This document shows positions 16,326-24,809 of a DNA stretch of 64,000 nucleotides, piece by piece. Source of the DNA: Pseudomonas sp. stari2 (lineage in GTDB: Bacteria > Pseudomonadota > Gammaproteobacteria > Pseudomonadales > Pseudomonadaceae); the NCBI RefSeq assembly GCF_040760005.1, contig NZ_CP099760.1:2723501-2787500 (forward strand). The letters run 5' to 3'. The notes under the pieces are model-generated. The model saw only the letters and a list, made by a program, of their open reading frames with translations, ran no database searches and was not told the DNA's origin. Both the position numbers and the translations under genes were made by a program. The first letter of the stretch is position 1, and the number at the start of each line of letters is the position of its first letter.

Positions 16326-16997
16326 TTAGCCACGACGCTCGGCAATCATCAACAACGACTGCGGCACGGAGCTTTGCGGATGCTGCGGCTCGCGCAGACT
16401 GGTCAACTGAAACCCGGCCATGTCCAGCGCATTCAGCCAACTGGACAAGGTGCGGAAATACCACGGCATCGGCTGCCACTGGCCTTTGAACCCGTCGAAG
16501 GTTTCCTCCCGCCAGCCATCCTGATAATCACCCGCTGCCACCGACCATGGATGCAGCGTCTGTATCACCAGCGCGCCGCCGGGCACGAGCAGGGCGTTCA
16601 TGGCAGCGAGCAGCGGGATGATGTCCTGATGCAGCAGGGAAAAGTTGGCGCAGATCAGGTCGTAATCGCAGCCGATGTCGACTTTCGCTTCCACCAGATC
16701 TTCATAGCTGGCGACGTGCACCGGCGCTGATCCTGCGGCTTGCGCTGCCTCGACCAGCGTGGCGTCACCATCCACGCCGACCGCTTCGATCCCGCGTTCA
16801 GCCAGCGCCCGCAACAGCCAGCCTTCGCCGCATCCCAGATCGAGCACGCGTTCAGGCTGGCGCCCCATCAGCGCCAACAGCATGGCTTGATCGGTGACCT
16901 GCTGGCGGCTTTCGATGACGCCGCTGCGGATGGCTTCGGTCCAGGCCCGGGCGTTATGGTGCCAGCTCTGGAGGAGGGTGGACTCAGGCGAGGACAT
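16326..16997 (-). CDS. Class I SAM-dependent methyltransferase
   Basis: This 223-residue protein has a Rossmann methyltransferase core. RVLDLGCGEGWLLRALAERG is motif I, the SAM-binding glycine loop; GVDGDATLV supplies the acidic residue after strand 2; and YDLICANFSLLHQ is the motif near strand 4. It resembles small-molecule methyltransferases such as Tam- or UbiG-like enzymes, but no substrate can be named. It ends five bases from the convergent nnrS stop and is single-gene. Confidence 0.85.
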   Translation of the reverse strand: MSSPESTLLQSWHHNARAWTEAIRSGVIESRQQVTDQAMLLALMGRQPERVLDLGCGEGWLLRALAERGIEAVGVDGDATLVEAAQAAGSAPVHVASYEDLVEAKVDIGCDYDLICANFSLLHQDIIPLLAAMNALLVPGGALVIQTLHPWSVAAGDYQDGWREETFDGFKGQWQPMPWYFRTLSSWLNALDMAGFQLTSLREPQHPQSSVPQSLLMIAERRG

Positions 16998-17035
16998 GGC
17001 TAACTCCGACGTTACGGGATGCAGGCAAGGATAGG

Positions 17036-18184
17036 TCAGGTGTAGTCGGCCAGTTGAATCCGGTTGCGACCGCCGCGCTTGGATTCGTAGAGCGCGCTGT
17101 CACCCTGTTCGATCAACGCCGCGAGGCTGGCCGGTGGCTGATCGAACACCTTGGCGCCAATGCTCAAGGTGACGGCTTCAGGCGTGATGTAGGTCTGCGC
17201 AGTCATCTGCTGAAACTGCTCACGCAATTCGCTGCCCAGCACCATGATCTGTTCGTGGGAAGCATCGCCCAGCAACATGACGAATTCGTCACCGCCCAGC
17301 CTTGCCGCCAGCGCGCCCTGGGGCAGCTGCGAGCGGATCATTTCGCTGAGCGAAATCAGCAGGCGGTCGCCGGCGGTGTGGCCATACAGATCGTTGATCA
17401 GTTTGAAGTTGTCGATGTCGATCAGCAGCAGGGCGCCGGGGCGGGCGCTGGAGACTTCCCCGAGCAGGCGCGGCGCGCGGACTTCGAGGGCGCGGCGGTT
17501 GTACAGCGCGGTCAGCGGATCCCGGGCGGCCAGTTCGGCGATCTGTTTTTCCCGGCGGTAGCGCTCGGTGCCGGTCATCGACAGCGCGATCAGCATGATT
17601 GCCATCGCGCCTTCGACCAGGGAAATCTGGATGATCGTGCCGCGAAACGCCGCCAGGTCGATCAGCGTGCCCGGGAGCACCGCCGTAATCGCCTTGGCGA
17701 AATAAAACAGCCCGTGAATCAACAGCACATAACGCAGTTGCACGGCGCCAATGCTCAATGATTTACCGTGAGGGCGCAGCAGCAGACTGGCCCGCAGCAT
17801 CAGCACGGCAACCAGCAGCGAGTTGGCCACCAGCATGATTTTCGACCACGAGGGATCTTCCGGTAACAGCAGCAACGCCAGCCACACAAGGAACATCAAG
17901 TACCAGGCTCGCGATAACGACCGCTGGGTAAACCGCGCGACGCCCAGCAGGAACAGCCAGTGCGCAACGACCAGCAAGCCGTTGGCGAACCAGATCCCGA
18001 TCAGCGGATAACCGTTGGCTCGCAGCAGGGCAAGGCTCGAGCCGACGGTGATGGTGGCGAAACCGGCGCTCCAGAACAGCAATGAGGATTCGCGGATGCT
18101 GCGCCATTCGACCGCCAGGTAAAGGGCGGCCGCCACTGCCAGGGCGGTGGAAATGGTCAACATCGTAAGGGGGTCGAGCGCCAT
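17036..18184 (-). CDS. Membrane-bound diguanylate cyclase (GGDEF)
   Basis: A 382-residue protein with six or seven membrane helices in the first 190 residues and a C-terminal GGDEF domain (ARDPLTALYNRRALEVR, then RLGGDEFVMLL), which makes cyclic di-GMP from two GTP. The inhibitory I-site RxxD five residues before GGDEF is not present (PQGA there), so product feedback is probably weak. The start at 18184 begins just before the first helix; no good ribosome site is visible at any candidate start. The signal sensed by the membrane part is unknown. Confidence 0.88.
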   Translation of the reverse strand: MALDPLTMLTISTALAVAAALYLAVEWRSIRESSLLFWSAGFATITVGSSLALLRANGYPLIGIWFANGLLVVAHWLFLLGVARFTQRSLSRAWYLMFLVWLALLLLPEDPSWSKIMLVANSLLVAVLMLRASLLLRPHGKSLSIGAVQLRYVLLIHGLFYFAKAITAVLPGTLIDLAAFRGTIIQISLVEGAMAIMLIALSMTGTERYRREKQIAELAARDPLTALYNRRALEVRAPRLLGEVSSARPGALLLIDIDNFKLINDLYGHTAGDRLLISLSEMIRSQLPQGALAARLGGDEFVMLLGDASHEQIMVLGSELREQFQQMTAQTYITPEAVTLSIGAKVFDQPPASLAALIEQGDSALYESKRGGRNRIQLADYT

Positions 18185-18292
18185 GAAAGGAGTGGTCTGT
18201 CTGAATGGTGGTAATGGGCCACGATTGTAAGCGTTCCCCCATTGCGCTGCTATTTTCACTCACCGGATATTCCATTTTGCGGGAGGTGTGCC

Positions 18293-18709
18293 ATGGATCG
18301 ACTGACCGGCGGTTGTCTGTGCGGCGCGGTGCGGATCGAAATGACGGGCCGACCCTGGCGGGTTGGCGTTTGCCATTGTCTTGATTGCCGCAAACATCAC
18401 GGCGCACTGTTTGCGTCGGCGGCGATCTTTCCGGCGGACGCGGTGACCATTACTGGCGAAACCCGAGACTACGCCGGTCGGTTTTTCTGTCCGCGCTGTG
18501 GTTCATCGGTGTTCGGTCGCAGTGGCGATGAAGTCGAGGTCAGTCTGGGTGCGCTGGATGCGCCCGATCAATTGCAGCCGACTTACGAACTCTGGACGGT
18601 GCGTCGCGAATCGTGGTTGCCCGCGTTTCCATTGGCCAGACACTATGTGGGTAATCGCGAGGAGGCGGGGGAGAACCGAAGAGTAGCCGGGGGCAGGCAG
18701 GACACCTGA
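18293..18709 (+). CDS. GFA/CENP-V domain protein
   Basis: This 138-residue protein has the zinc-binding pattern of the GFA fold: Cys8 and Cys10 in GGCLCGAVR, Cys27, Cys29 and Cys32 in CHCLDCRK, and Cys66 and Cys69 in FFCPRCGSS. ATG 18293 follows GGGAGG. It is a short, compact member related to but clearly different from the protein at 1163-1651. Function unproven; glutathione adduct chemistry is possible. It diverges from the diguanylate cyclase gene. Confidence 0.87.
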   Translation: MDRLTGGCLCGAVRIEMTGRPWRVGVCHCLDCRKHHGALFASAAIFPADAVTITGETRDYAGRFFCPRCGSSVFGRSGDEVEVSLGALDAPDQLQPTYELWTVRRESWLPAFPLARHYVGNREEAGENRRVAGGRQDT

Positions 18710-18724
18710 CCCCGGCCAATAAAA

Positions 18725-19555
18725 TCAGCCGCGAATGAAGGCCAGCAGATCCGCGTTGATCGTTGGCGCCTCGGTGGTCGGCATGCCGTGGGGGAAGCCC
18801 GGATAGATCTTCAGCGTGCTGTTCTTCAGCAGTTTCGCCGAGAGTACGCCGGCGTTTTCGTACGGCACGATCTGGTCGTCATCGCCGTGCATCACCAGCA
18901 CCGGAATCGAAATACCTTTCAGGTCTTCGGTGAAATCCGTCTGCGAGAAAGCAACGATCCCGTCATAGTGCGCCTTGGCGCCACCCATCATGCCTTGGCG
19001 CCACCAGTTGAGCACGACGGGTTCCGAAGGCTTGGCCCCGGGCCGGTTGTACCCATAGAACGGGCCGGCCGGCACGTCGTGATAGAACTGCGAGCGATTG
19101 GCTGCCAGTTGTGCCTGAAGATCGTCGAACACCGACTTCGGCAAGCCGCCCGGATTGCTTTCGGTTTTCACCATCAGCGGCGGCACGGCGCTGATGATCG
19201 CGGCTTTTGACACCCGATCCTCGCCATGCCGGGCGATGTAATGAATGACTTCGCCGCCACCGGTGGAGTGGCCGACATGCACGGCTTTCTGCGTCCCCAG
19301 ATGATTGACCACCGCCGCCACGTCATCGGCGTAGTGATCCATGTCGTGGCCGTCCCAGACCTGGCTCGAACGCCCGTGACCCCGTCGATCATGGGCCACG
19401 ACCCGGAAGCCCTGAGCGAGGAAGAACAGCATCTGCGCATCCCAGTCGTCCGCGCTGAGCGGCCAGCCGTGGTGGAAATGGATCACCGGGGCATCTTTCG
19501 GGCCCCAGTCCTTGTAGAAGATTTCGACGCCGTCTTTCGTTGTGACATATCCCAT
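18725..19555 (-). CDS. Alpha/beta hydrolase, non-heme chloroperoxidase-like
   Basis: The 276-residue protein reads as a cofactor-free haloperoxidase of the alpha/beta hydrolase family: [16 protein letters not shown] holds the oxyanion region, [10 protein letters not shown] the nucleophilic Ser, [10 protein letters not shown] the Asp and GFPHGM the His. Such enzymes are esterases or perhydrolases; halogenation by peracids is a side activity. The start at 19555 (MGYVTTKDG) matches family starts. Its upstream region has a MerR-type promoter with a 19-base spacer (19617-19647), matched by one for the divergent operon. Confidence 0.87.
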   Translation of the reverse strand: MGYVTTKDGVEIFYKDWGPKDAPVIHFHHGWPLSADDWDAQMLFFLAQGFRVVAHDRRGHGRSSQVWDGHDMDHYADDVAAVVNHLGTQKAVHVGHSTGGGEVIHYIARHGEDRVSKAAIISAVPPLMVKTESNPGGLPKSVFDDLQAQLAANRSQFYHDVPAGPFYGYNRPGAKPSEPVVLNWWRQGMMGGAKAHYDGIVAFSQTDFTEDLKGISIPVLVMHGDDDQIVPYENAGVLSAKLLKNSTLKIYPGFPHGMPTTEAPTINADLLAFIRG

Positions 19556-19616
19556 GTTCGCGACTCCTGGAAAATGCGGAACGTGACCCCGAAGGGAGTG
19601 ATGACAAGCGTTATCA

Positions 19617-19647
19617 ACTCTAGGATTGAAGTGCACTTCAAGGTCAA
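19617..19647 (-). promoter_or_regulatory. MerR-type promoter for the chloroperoxidase-like gene
   Basis: Read on the minus strand: -35 TTGACC (19647-19642), a 19-base spacer, and -10 TAGAGT (19622-19617). The spacer holds the perfect 16-base dyad TTGAAGTGCACTTCAA (19626-19641). An over-long 19-base spacer with a central dyad is the hallmark of promoters remodelled by MerR-family activators. The start codon is about 55 bases downstream of the predicted start point. Confidence 0.7.
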
Positions 19648-19702
19648 GCAAGTTCCGAACGGTCATCGCTGGCGTGAATGATGGGCCATAGCCATTGTGC
19701 GC

Positions 19703-19733
19703 TTGACCTTAAAGTTTGGTTGAACCTTAGAGT
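19703..19733 (+). promoter_or_regulatory. MerR-type promoter for the decarboxylase-like/DJ-1 operon
   Basis: -35 TTGACC (19703-19708), a 19-base spacer, and -10 TAGAGT (19728-19733). Both hexamers and the spacer length are identical to the divergent promoter at 19617-19647. The dyad here is less perfect (AAAGTT and AACCTT halves). The same or a related MerR-family activator is inferred; its gene is not in this window. Confidence 0.65.
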
Positions 19734-19782
19734 CTTGCTCACCGGCCATCCGCCGGGTCAATCAGCGAGAAGGTCAGCGAAC

Positions 19783-20715
19783 ATGAACAAGCGCTTTACA
19801 GAGGTGGAATTCGGAACCCACAAGGTCGAAGTGTTGGAGGGCGGCTACTACGACCGATTCCGGATGAATCCCAACCTCGACGAAGTGGCCCGGGACAAGG
19901 CTGCAGGCAACATCGACTTCTTCCGGCGCATTCCCAAGCAGCAGGTCGCGTCGAGAGTCGGGCCGACCTGGGCGCCGAACTTCTATTACCGTTCCGGCAG
20001 CGTGCAGTTGCTGTTCCTGGCGCCGTTGGACCGTCTGCGCGCTACCTTGCCTGCGCCGCTTGAACCGCTGCGGGCATTTCCCGGTTATGGGCTGGTGGCG
20101 CTGACATTTTTCTCCTACTCGGTTTGCGACAACGACCCGTACGACGAAGTCTCCGTGGCGATCGTCGTGCGTCGCCCCGGCGCTCGTGGCTCCCACGCGC
20201 TGGAGCTGATGGACGCCATGCGCCGACGCAGCTTCACCGCCCATGTGCTGGCGCTGCCGGTGAACACCGAAATCGCCCGGGTGCGTGGCGTGCACGGCTA
20301 TCAACTGCCCAAGTGGCGCGCCGACATCAACGTGACCATCGGCACCAGCGTGAGCGCCCGCATTGACGGGCCTAAGGGCCTGCCGGACCTGGTGCTGAAA
20401 GCGCCGCTGCCGACCCTGAAAAACGTCACACCGCAATCACGTATGAGCACCGCCACCATGATTCATCAGGTCGACGGTCTGTGGCATCAGAGCGTGGTGC
20501 AGAGCAACACACTATCCTTTGCCCAACACCTGTTTCCGCGCGATGTGCAGTTGGATCGCAATGGCGGCCCGCTGAGCCAGTTGCTCGACGGCCTCGGGGC
20601 TACGCGGATCCTGCGGCTGGACGTGATCAAGGACGCGCAGATCGTGCTGAACCTGCCGGTGCCGCTGACGGCTTTCGGTCAGGTCGACGTTACCCCAAGA
20701 GAGGCTGCCAAATGA
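19783..20715 (+). CDS. Acetoacetate decarboxylase family protein
   Basis: A 310-residue protein whose central part fits the acetoacetate decarboxylase fold: VQLLFLAPLDRLRATLPAPL, then FSYSVCDNDPYDEVSVAIVV and VHGYQLPKWRADI, where the Lys after Leu-Pro is in the position of the Schiff-base region. Many members of this superfamily are not decarboxylases but aldolases, dehydratases or unknown, so the reaction is open. ATG 19783 has GAGAAGG upstream. The stop overlaps the start of the DJ-1-like gene (ATGA), so they form an operon, driven from a MerR-type promoter. Confidence 0.75.
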   Translation: MNKRFTEVEFGTHKVEVLEGGYYDRFRMNPNLDEVARDKAAGNIDFFRRIPKQQVASRVGPTWAPNFYYRSGSVQLLFLAPLDRLRATLPAPLEPLRAFPGYGLVALTFFSYSVCDNDPYDEVSVAIVVRRPGARGSHALELMDAMRRRSFTAHVLALPVNTEIARVRGVHGYQLPKWRADINVTIGTSVSARIDGPKGLPDLVLKAPLPTLKNVTPQSRMSTATMIHQVDGLWHQSVVQSNTLSFAQHLFPRDVQLDRNGGPLSQLLDGLGATRILRLDVIKDAQIVLNLPVPLTAFGQVDVTPREAAK

Positions 20716-21395
20716 CCCGCCGTATCCTGCATGTCGTGACCAATGTCGCTCACTATGCCGACCCGACCGAACCCACCGGGCTGTGGCTGGGGGAATTGAC
20801 CCATGCCTGGCAGGTGTTCGCGGAAAAAGGCTTCGAGCAGCGACTGCTCAGCCCCAAGGGCGGGCAAAGTCCGTTGGAGCCACGGGCGCTGAAGTGGCCG
20901 ATGCTCGACCGCTCGGCCAAAGCCTGGCTGAACGATCCGGCGAGTATGGCGCTGCTGGCGAACACCGCCAGCCCGGAGCAGATCGACAGCGCGGATTACG
21001 ACGCCATCTACTTCACCGGTGGCCATGCGGTGATGTGGGACTTTCCCGATGACCCCGGCCTGCAACGGCTGACCCGGGAGATCTTCGAGCGTGGCGGGAT
21101 CGTTTCGTCGGTCTGTCATGGTTATTGCGGGTTGCTCAATACGCGGTTGTCGGACGGCAGCCTGCTGGTGGCGGGGCGCAAGGTCACCGGTTATTCGTGG
21201 ATGGAAGAAGTGCTGGCCGGTGTCGCTAAAAAAGTGCCGTATGACTCGGAACAGCAGATGAAGGATCGCGGAGCGCGCTACGAAAAGGCGTTTTTGCCGT
21301 TCACCTCCAATGTGGTGACTGACGGCAAACTGGTGACCGGACAGAACCCGCAATCAGCCAAAGCCACGGCGCAACAAGTAGCCGCGATGCTGTGA
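20712..21395 (+). CDS. DJ-1/PfpI-family protein (Hsp31-like)
   Basis: This 227-residue protein matches the Hsp31/glyoxalase III-like branch of the DJ-1 family: YDAIYFTGGHAVMWDFPDD precedes the nucleophile elbow VSSVCHGYCGLLN with its conserved Cys and following His. Such proteins can convert methylglyoxal to lactate without glutathione or act as chaperones or deglycases. The start at 20712 overlaps the previous stop. The operon partner and the MerR-type promoter suggest a response to reactive carbonyl or oxidised compounds. Confidence 0.85.
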   Translation: MTRRILHVVTNVAHYADPTEPTGLWLGELTHAWQVFAEKGFEQRLLSPKGGQSPLEPRALKWPMLDRSAKAWLNDPASMALLANTASPEQIDSADYDAIYFTGGHAVMWDFPDDPGLQRLTREIFERGGIVSSVCHGYCGLLNTRLSDGSLLVAGRKVTGYSWMEEVLAGVAKKVPYDSEQQMKDRGARYEKAFLPFTSNVVTDGKLVTGQNPQSAKATAQQVAAML

Positions 21396-21531
21396 AGCCA
21401 TGACCGGTGGTCGCGGCGGCTGGTCGTCGGGGCAAAATGCGCTTAGCTGAAAGGGATAAGCCGAGGCGTGCACGGTATCGAATGCTGTCGCAACGCCCCT
21501 TCAGAACACCGTGAGTCTGAGGAAATCCCCG

Positions 21532-21987
21532 ATGCTGACCTTGAACATCAATGGCAAGGATCAGGAGCTCGATGTCCCCGCGGACATGCCGTTGCTCTGG
21601 GTTCTGCGCGATGTCGCGCACCTGACCGGTACCAAGTTCGGTTGTGGCATGGCCCAGTGCGGGGCCTGCACCGTGCATGTCGATGGCGCACCGCTGCGTT
21701 CGTGCATCACGCCGGCCACCGCTGTAGCCCATGGCCAGAAAATCCTCACCATCGAAGGCCTTTCGACTGATGGTTCGCACCCGGTGCAACAGGCCTGGGC
21801 CGAGCTGGACGTGGTGCAGTGCGGCTACTGCCAGTCCGGGCAGATCATGTCCGCCGCCGCATTGCTGGCGAAAATCCCCAAACCCACCGACAGCGACATC
21901 GATCAGGCGCTCTCCGGCAACATCTGCCGTTGCGGCACCTACCCGAGAATCCGCGCAGCGGTCAAACGTGCCGCCGAAATCGGCTAG
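21532..21987 (+). CDS. iorA: Isoquinoline 1-oxidoreductase-type alpha subunit, [2Fe-2S] protein
   Basis: This 151-residue protein has both iron-sulfur domains of the xanthine oxidase small subunit: a plant-type ferredoxin domain with [14 protein letters not shown] and a later Cys (RSCITPA), and a helical domain with CGYCQSGQ and [11 protein letters not shown]. It passes electrons from the molybdenum centre of IorB. The start at 21532 is preceded by TGAGGA. It opens a three-gene operon with iorB and a cytochrome. The true substrate could be an N-heterocycle or an aldehyde. Confidence 0.9.
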   Translation: MLTLNINGKDQELDVPADMPLLWVLRDVAHLTGTKFGCGMAQCGACTVHVDGAPLRSCITPATAVAHGQKILTIEGLSTDGSHPVQQAWAELDVVQCGYCQSGQIMSAAALLAKIPKPTDSDIDQALSGNICRCGTYPRIRAAVKRAAEIG

Positions 21988-22004
21988 GCGAGGGGAGGAG
22001 AGTG

Positions 22005-24167
22005 ATGAACAGTCCTGTATCCCGTCGCGGATTTCTTAAGGGCAGCGCCGTGCTTGGCGGTGGTCTGGTGGTGGCGTTCGTGGTGCCCGGCGGCAACCGG
22101 TTTGCCACAGCGGCGGAAAATGAAGGCAAGGCATTTGCGCCGAACGCGTTCCTGCGGATTGCGCCGGACAACAGCGTCACCGTGCTGCTCGGCCATTCGG
22201 AAATGGGCCAGGGCATCTGGACCGGCCTGACCATGTTGATCGCCGAAGAGCTGGATGCCGACTGGTCGAAGATCCGCGTCGAGCATTCGCCGGCCTCGTC
22301 TGCTGATTACGGCATGCCGGCGTTTGGCGGGATGCAGATCACCGGCGGTTCGACCTCGACCTGGATGGAGTTCGACCGTTACCGGCTCGCGGGTGCTACG
22401 GCGCGGCAGATGCTGATCGAGGCAGCGGCCAAGCGCTTCAACGTGGCCCCCTCGACGATCCGCACCGAATCCGGCGTGGTGATTGCCGGCGACAATCGCG
22501 CCACTTACGGCGAACTGGCGGACGCCGCCGGACAACTGCCGGTGCCGGATCCGAAGTCGATTACCTTCAAGGAAGCCAAGGACTGGAAAGTCATCGGCAA
22601 ACCCACCAAACGCCTCGATACCCCGGAGAAAATCACCGGACGCGCCAAGTTCGGCATGGACGTGCAGTTCGACGGACTGATGACGGCGATGGTCGCGCGC
22701 GCCCCGGTGTTCGGTGCCACGGTGAAATCTTTCGAGGGTGCACAGGCACTGGCTGTTCCAGGCGTGCATAAAGTGGTGCAGGTGCCGACCGGAGTGGCGG
22801 TGATCGCCGATCATTACTGGGCGGCGAAACTGGGACGTGATGCGCTGAAGGTTGATTGGGATCTGGGGCCACACGCGGATCTCAGCAGCGAAAAACTGCT
22901 GGAGAGTTTTCGCAAACTCGCGGCCACACCGGGCATTTCCGCCAGTCATGCCGGCGATGCCAAGGGCAGCTTTGGCAAAGCAGCGAAGAAAATCGATGTC
23001 GAGTACAGCGTGCCTTATCTGGCTCATGCGCCGATGGAGCCGCTGAACTGCACGGTGAAAATCAGTGCCGACAAGTGCGAGATCTGGACCGGCACCCAGT
23101 TCCAGACGCTGGATCAGATGGTCGCCGGCAAAATTACCGGGCTTAAACCGGAGCAGGTCGAGATCCACACTGAATTTCTCGGTGGCGGTTTCGGTCGCCG
23201 GGCCAACCCGACGTCGGACTTTGTCGCCGAAGCGGTGCAAGTGGCCAAGGCTGCCGCGATGCCGGTGAAAACCGTGTGGTCGCGTGAGGACGATATTCGC
23301 GGCGGTTATTACCGCTCGATGTTCCTGCATCAGGCGAAGATCGGCCTCGGCCCCGACGGCATGCCGCAGGCGTGGCAGCATGTGCTGGTCGGGCAGTCGA
23401 TCATGGCCGGCACCATGCTCGAGAAAACCATGGTCAAGAACGGCGTCGATCAGACCTCGGTCGAGGGTGTGGCGGACAGTCCATACATTCAGGGCCTGGC
23501 AGATCATCAGGTCGATCTGCATTCGCCGACCACCGGGATCAACGTGCTGTGGCTGCGCTCGGTGGGCCACAGCCACACGGCGTTTGTCATGGAATCGCTG
23601 ATCGATGAAATGGCCACGGCAGCAGGCAAGGACCCGGTGGAGTACCGGCGAGCGCTGCTCAAGGAGCATGCCCGACACCTTGGCGTGTTGAATCTGGCGG
23701 TGGAGAAGGCCAACTGGAAAGCGCCGCTGCCGGACGGCCATGCGCTGGGCGTGGCGGTGCACGAGTCATTCGGCAGTTATGTGGCGCAGGTGGCCGAGGT
23801 GTCGCAGGACAATCTGAAGATTCGCGTACACCGGGTGGTGTGTGCGGTGGATTGCGGCATTGCGGTCAACCCGCAGAGCATCGCGGCACAGATGGAGTCG
23901 TGCATCACTTTCGGCCTGGGCATGGCGCTGCACAGCAAGCTGACGCTCAAGGACGGCCATGTCGTGCAGTCCAATTATCACGACTATCAAGTGTTGCGCC
24001 TCAATGAAATGCCGGTGGTCGAGGTGCACATCGTGCCGAGCACCGACAAGCCCGGCGGCATCGGCGAGGCCGGTGTGCCGCCGACCGCGCCGGCGGTGGC
24101 CAACGCGGTGTTCGCCCTGACCGGGCAGCGCCTGCGGGAACTGCCGCTGCAACTGTCGGGGGTGTGA
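22005..24167 (+). CDS. iorB: Isoquinoline 1-oxidoreductase-type beta subunit, molybdopterin enzyme
   Basis: The 720-residue protein starts with a twin-arginine signal (SRRGFLKGSAVLGGGLVVAFV), so the folded complex is exported to the periplasm. The rest is the molybdopterin-binding subunit of the xanthine dehydrogenase family in the IorB arrangement, with GHSEMGQGIWTG, GGGFGRRANP and GIGEAGVPPTAPAVANA, the last carrying the active-site Glu region. It hydroxylates N-heterocycles or oxidises aldehydes using water. ATG 22005 follows a strong GGGGAGGAG. It needs molybdenum cofactor; the moeA end at the window edge is not in the same operon. Confidence 0.92.
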   Translation: MNSPVSRRGFLKGSAVLGGGLVVAFVVPGGNRFATAAENEGKAFAPNAFLRIAPDNSVTVLLGHSEMGQGIWTGLTMLIAEELDADWSKIRVEHSPASSADYGMPAFGGMQITGGSTSTWMEFDRYRLAGATARQMLIEAAAKRFNVAPSTIRTESGVVIAGDNRATYGELADAAGQLPVPDPKSITFKEAKDWKVIGKPTKRLDTPEKITGRAKFGMDVQFDGLMTAMVARAPVFGATVKSFEGAQALAVPGVHKVVQVPTGVAVIADHYWAAKLGRDALKVDWDLGPHADLSSEKLLESFRKLAATPGISASHAGDAKGSFGKAAKKIDVEYSVPYLAHAPMEPLNCTVKISADKCEIWTGTQFQTLDQMVAGKITGLKPEQVEIHTEFLGGGFGRRANPTSDFVAEAVQVAKAAAMPVKTVWSREDDIRGGYYRSMFLHQAKIGLGPDGMPQAWQHVLVGQSIMAGTMLEKTMVKNGVDQTSVEGVADSPYIQGLADHQVDLHSPTTGINVLWLRSVGHSHTAFVMESLIDEMATAAGKDPVEYRRALLKEHARHLGVLNLAVEKANWKAPLPDGHALGVAVHESFGSYVAQVAEVSQDNLKIRVHRVVCAVDCGIAVNPQSIAAQMESCITFGLGMALHSKLTLKDGHVVQSNYHDYQVLRLNEMPVVEVHIVPSTDKPGGIGEAGVPPTAPAVANAVFALTGQRLRELPLQLSGV

Positions 24168-24168
24168 G

Positions 24169-24747
24169 ATGAAACGACATCTGTTGTTGGGCACGGTGAT
24201 TCTGATTGGTCTTGGCGGTTACGCTTCGGATCTGTTCGCTGACGATCAGGAAGCCTTGAAGGCCTTTGGCACGGTACAGAAAGTGTTCCAGAGCCCGCGT
24301 TGCCAGAACTGCCACATCCCCGGCGATTCGCCGTTGCAGTTCGACTCCGGCACGCCCCATGCGATGAACGTGGTACGCGGCATGGACGGCAAGGGCGCCG
24401 CCGGTTTGCCTTGCGCCACCTGCCACGCCGAAACCAATCCGCCGGCCAGTTACGGCCCCCACGCGCCACCCGGTGCGCCACACTGGAGCCTGCCGCCGGC
24501 GTCGCACAAGATGGCCTGGATCGGCCTGCCGCCGGATCGCCTGTGCGCGATGATCAAGGACCGCAGCAGCAACGGCGACCGGGACTTTGCCGCGCTGATC
24601 AAGCACGTCAGCGAGGACAAACTGGTGCTCTGGGGCTGGAATCCCGGAGCAGGGCGGCAACCGGTGCCGGTGCCCCACGACATCTTCGTGAGTCAGTTCA
24701 AACTCTGGGCGGACGCTGGCGGGCCATGCCCGGTGGCCGGCGGATGA
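24169..24747 (+). CDS. Periplasmic di-heme c-type cytochrome of the ior operon
   Basis: This 192-residue protein has an N-terminal signal (LLLGTVILIGLGGYASDLFAD) and two heme-binding CxxCH sites, CQNCH at 45-49 and CATCH at 82-86. Starting one base after the iorB stop, it is the likely electron acceptor of the periplasmic IorAB enzyme, passing electrons on to the respiratory chain. The C-terminal half (ASHKMAWIGLPPDRLCAMIKD) is typical of cytochromes that accompany IorB-like enzymes. No further redox motif is seen. Confidence 0.85.
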   Translation: MKRHLLLGTVILIGLGGYASDLFADDQEALKAFGTVQKVFQSPRCQNCHIPGDSPLQFDSGTPHAMNVVRGMDGKGAAGLPCATCHAETNPPASYGPHAPPGAPHWSLPPASHKMAWIGLPPDRLCAMIKDRSSNGDRDFAALIKHVSEDKLVLWGWNPGAGRQPVPVPHDIFVSQFKLWADAGGPCPVAGG

Positions 24748-24809
24748 GCATTTGAGTCATCGCCGAATCGGTCTACGCTAAAGACCACTGATGGCAATGG
24801 AGTGTACTG

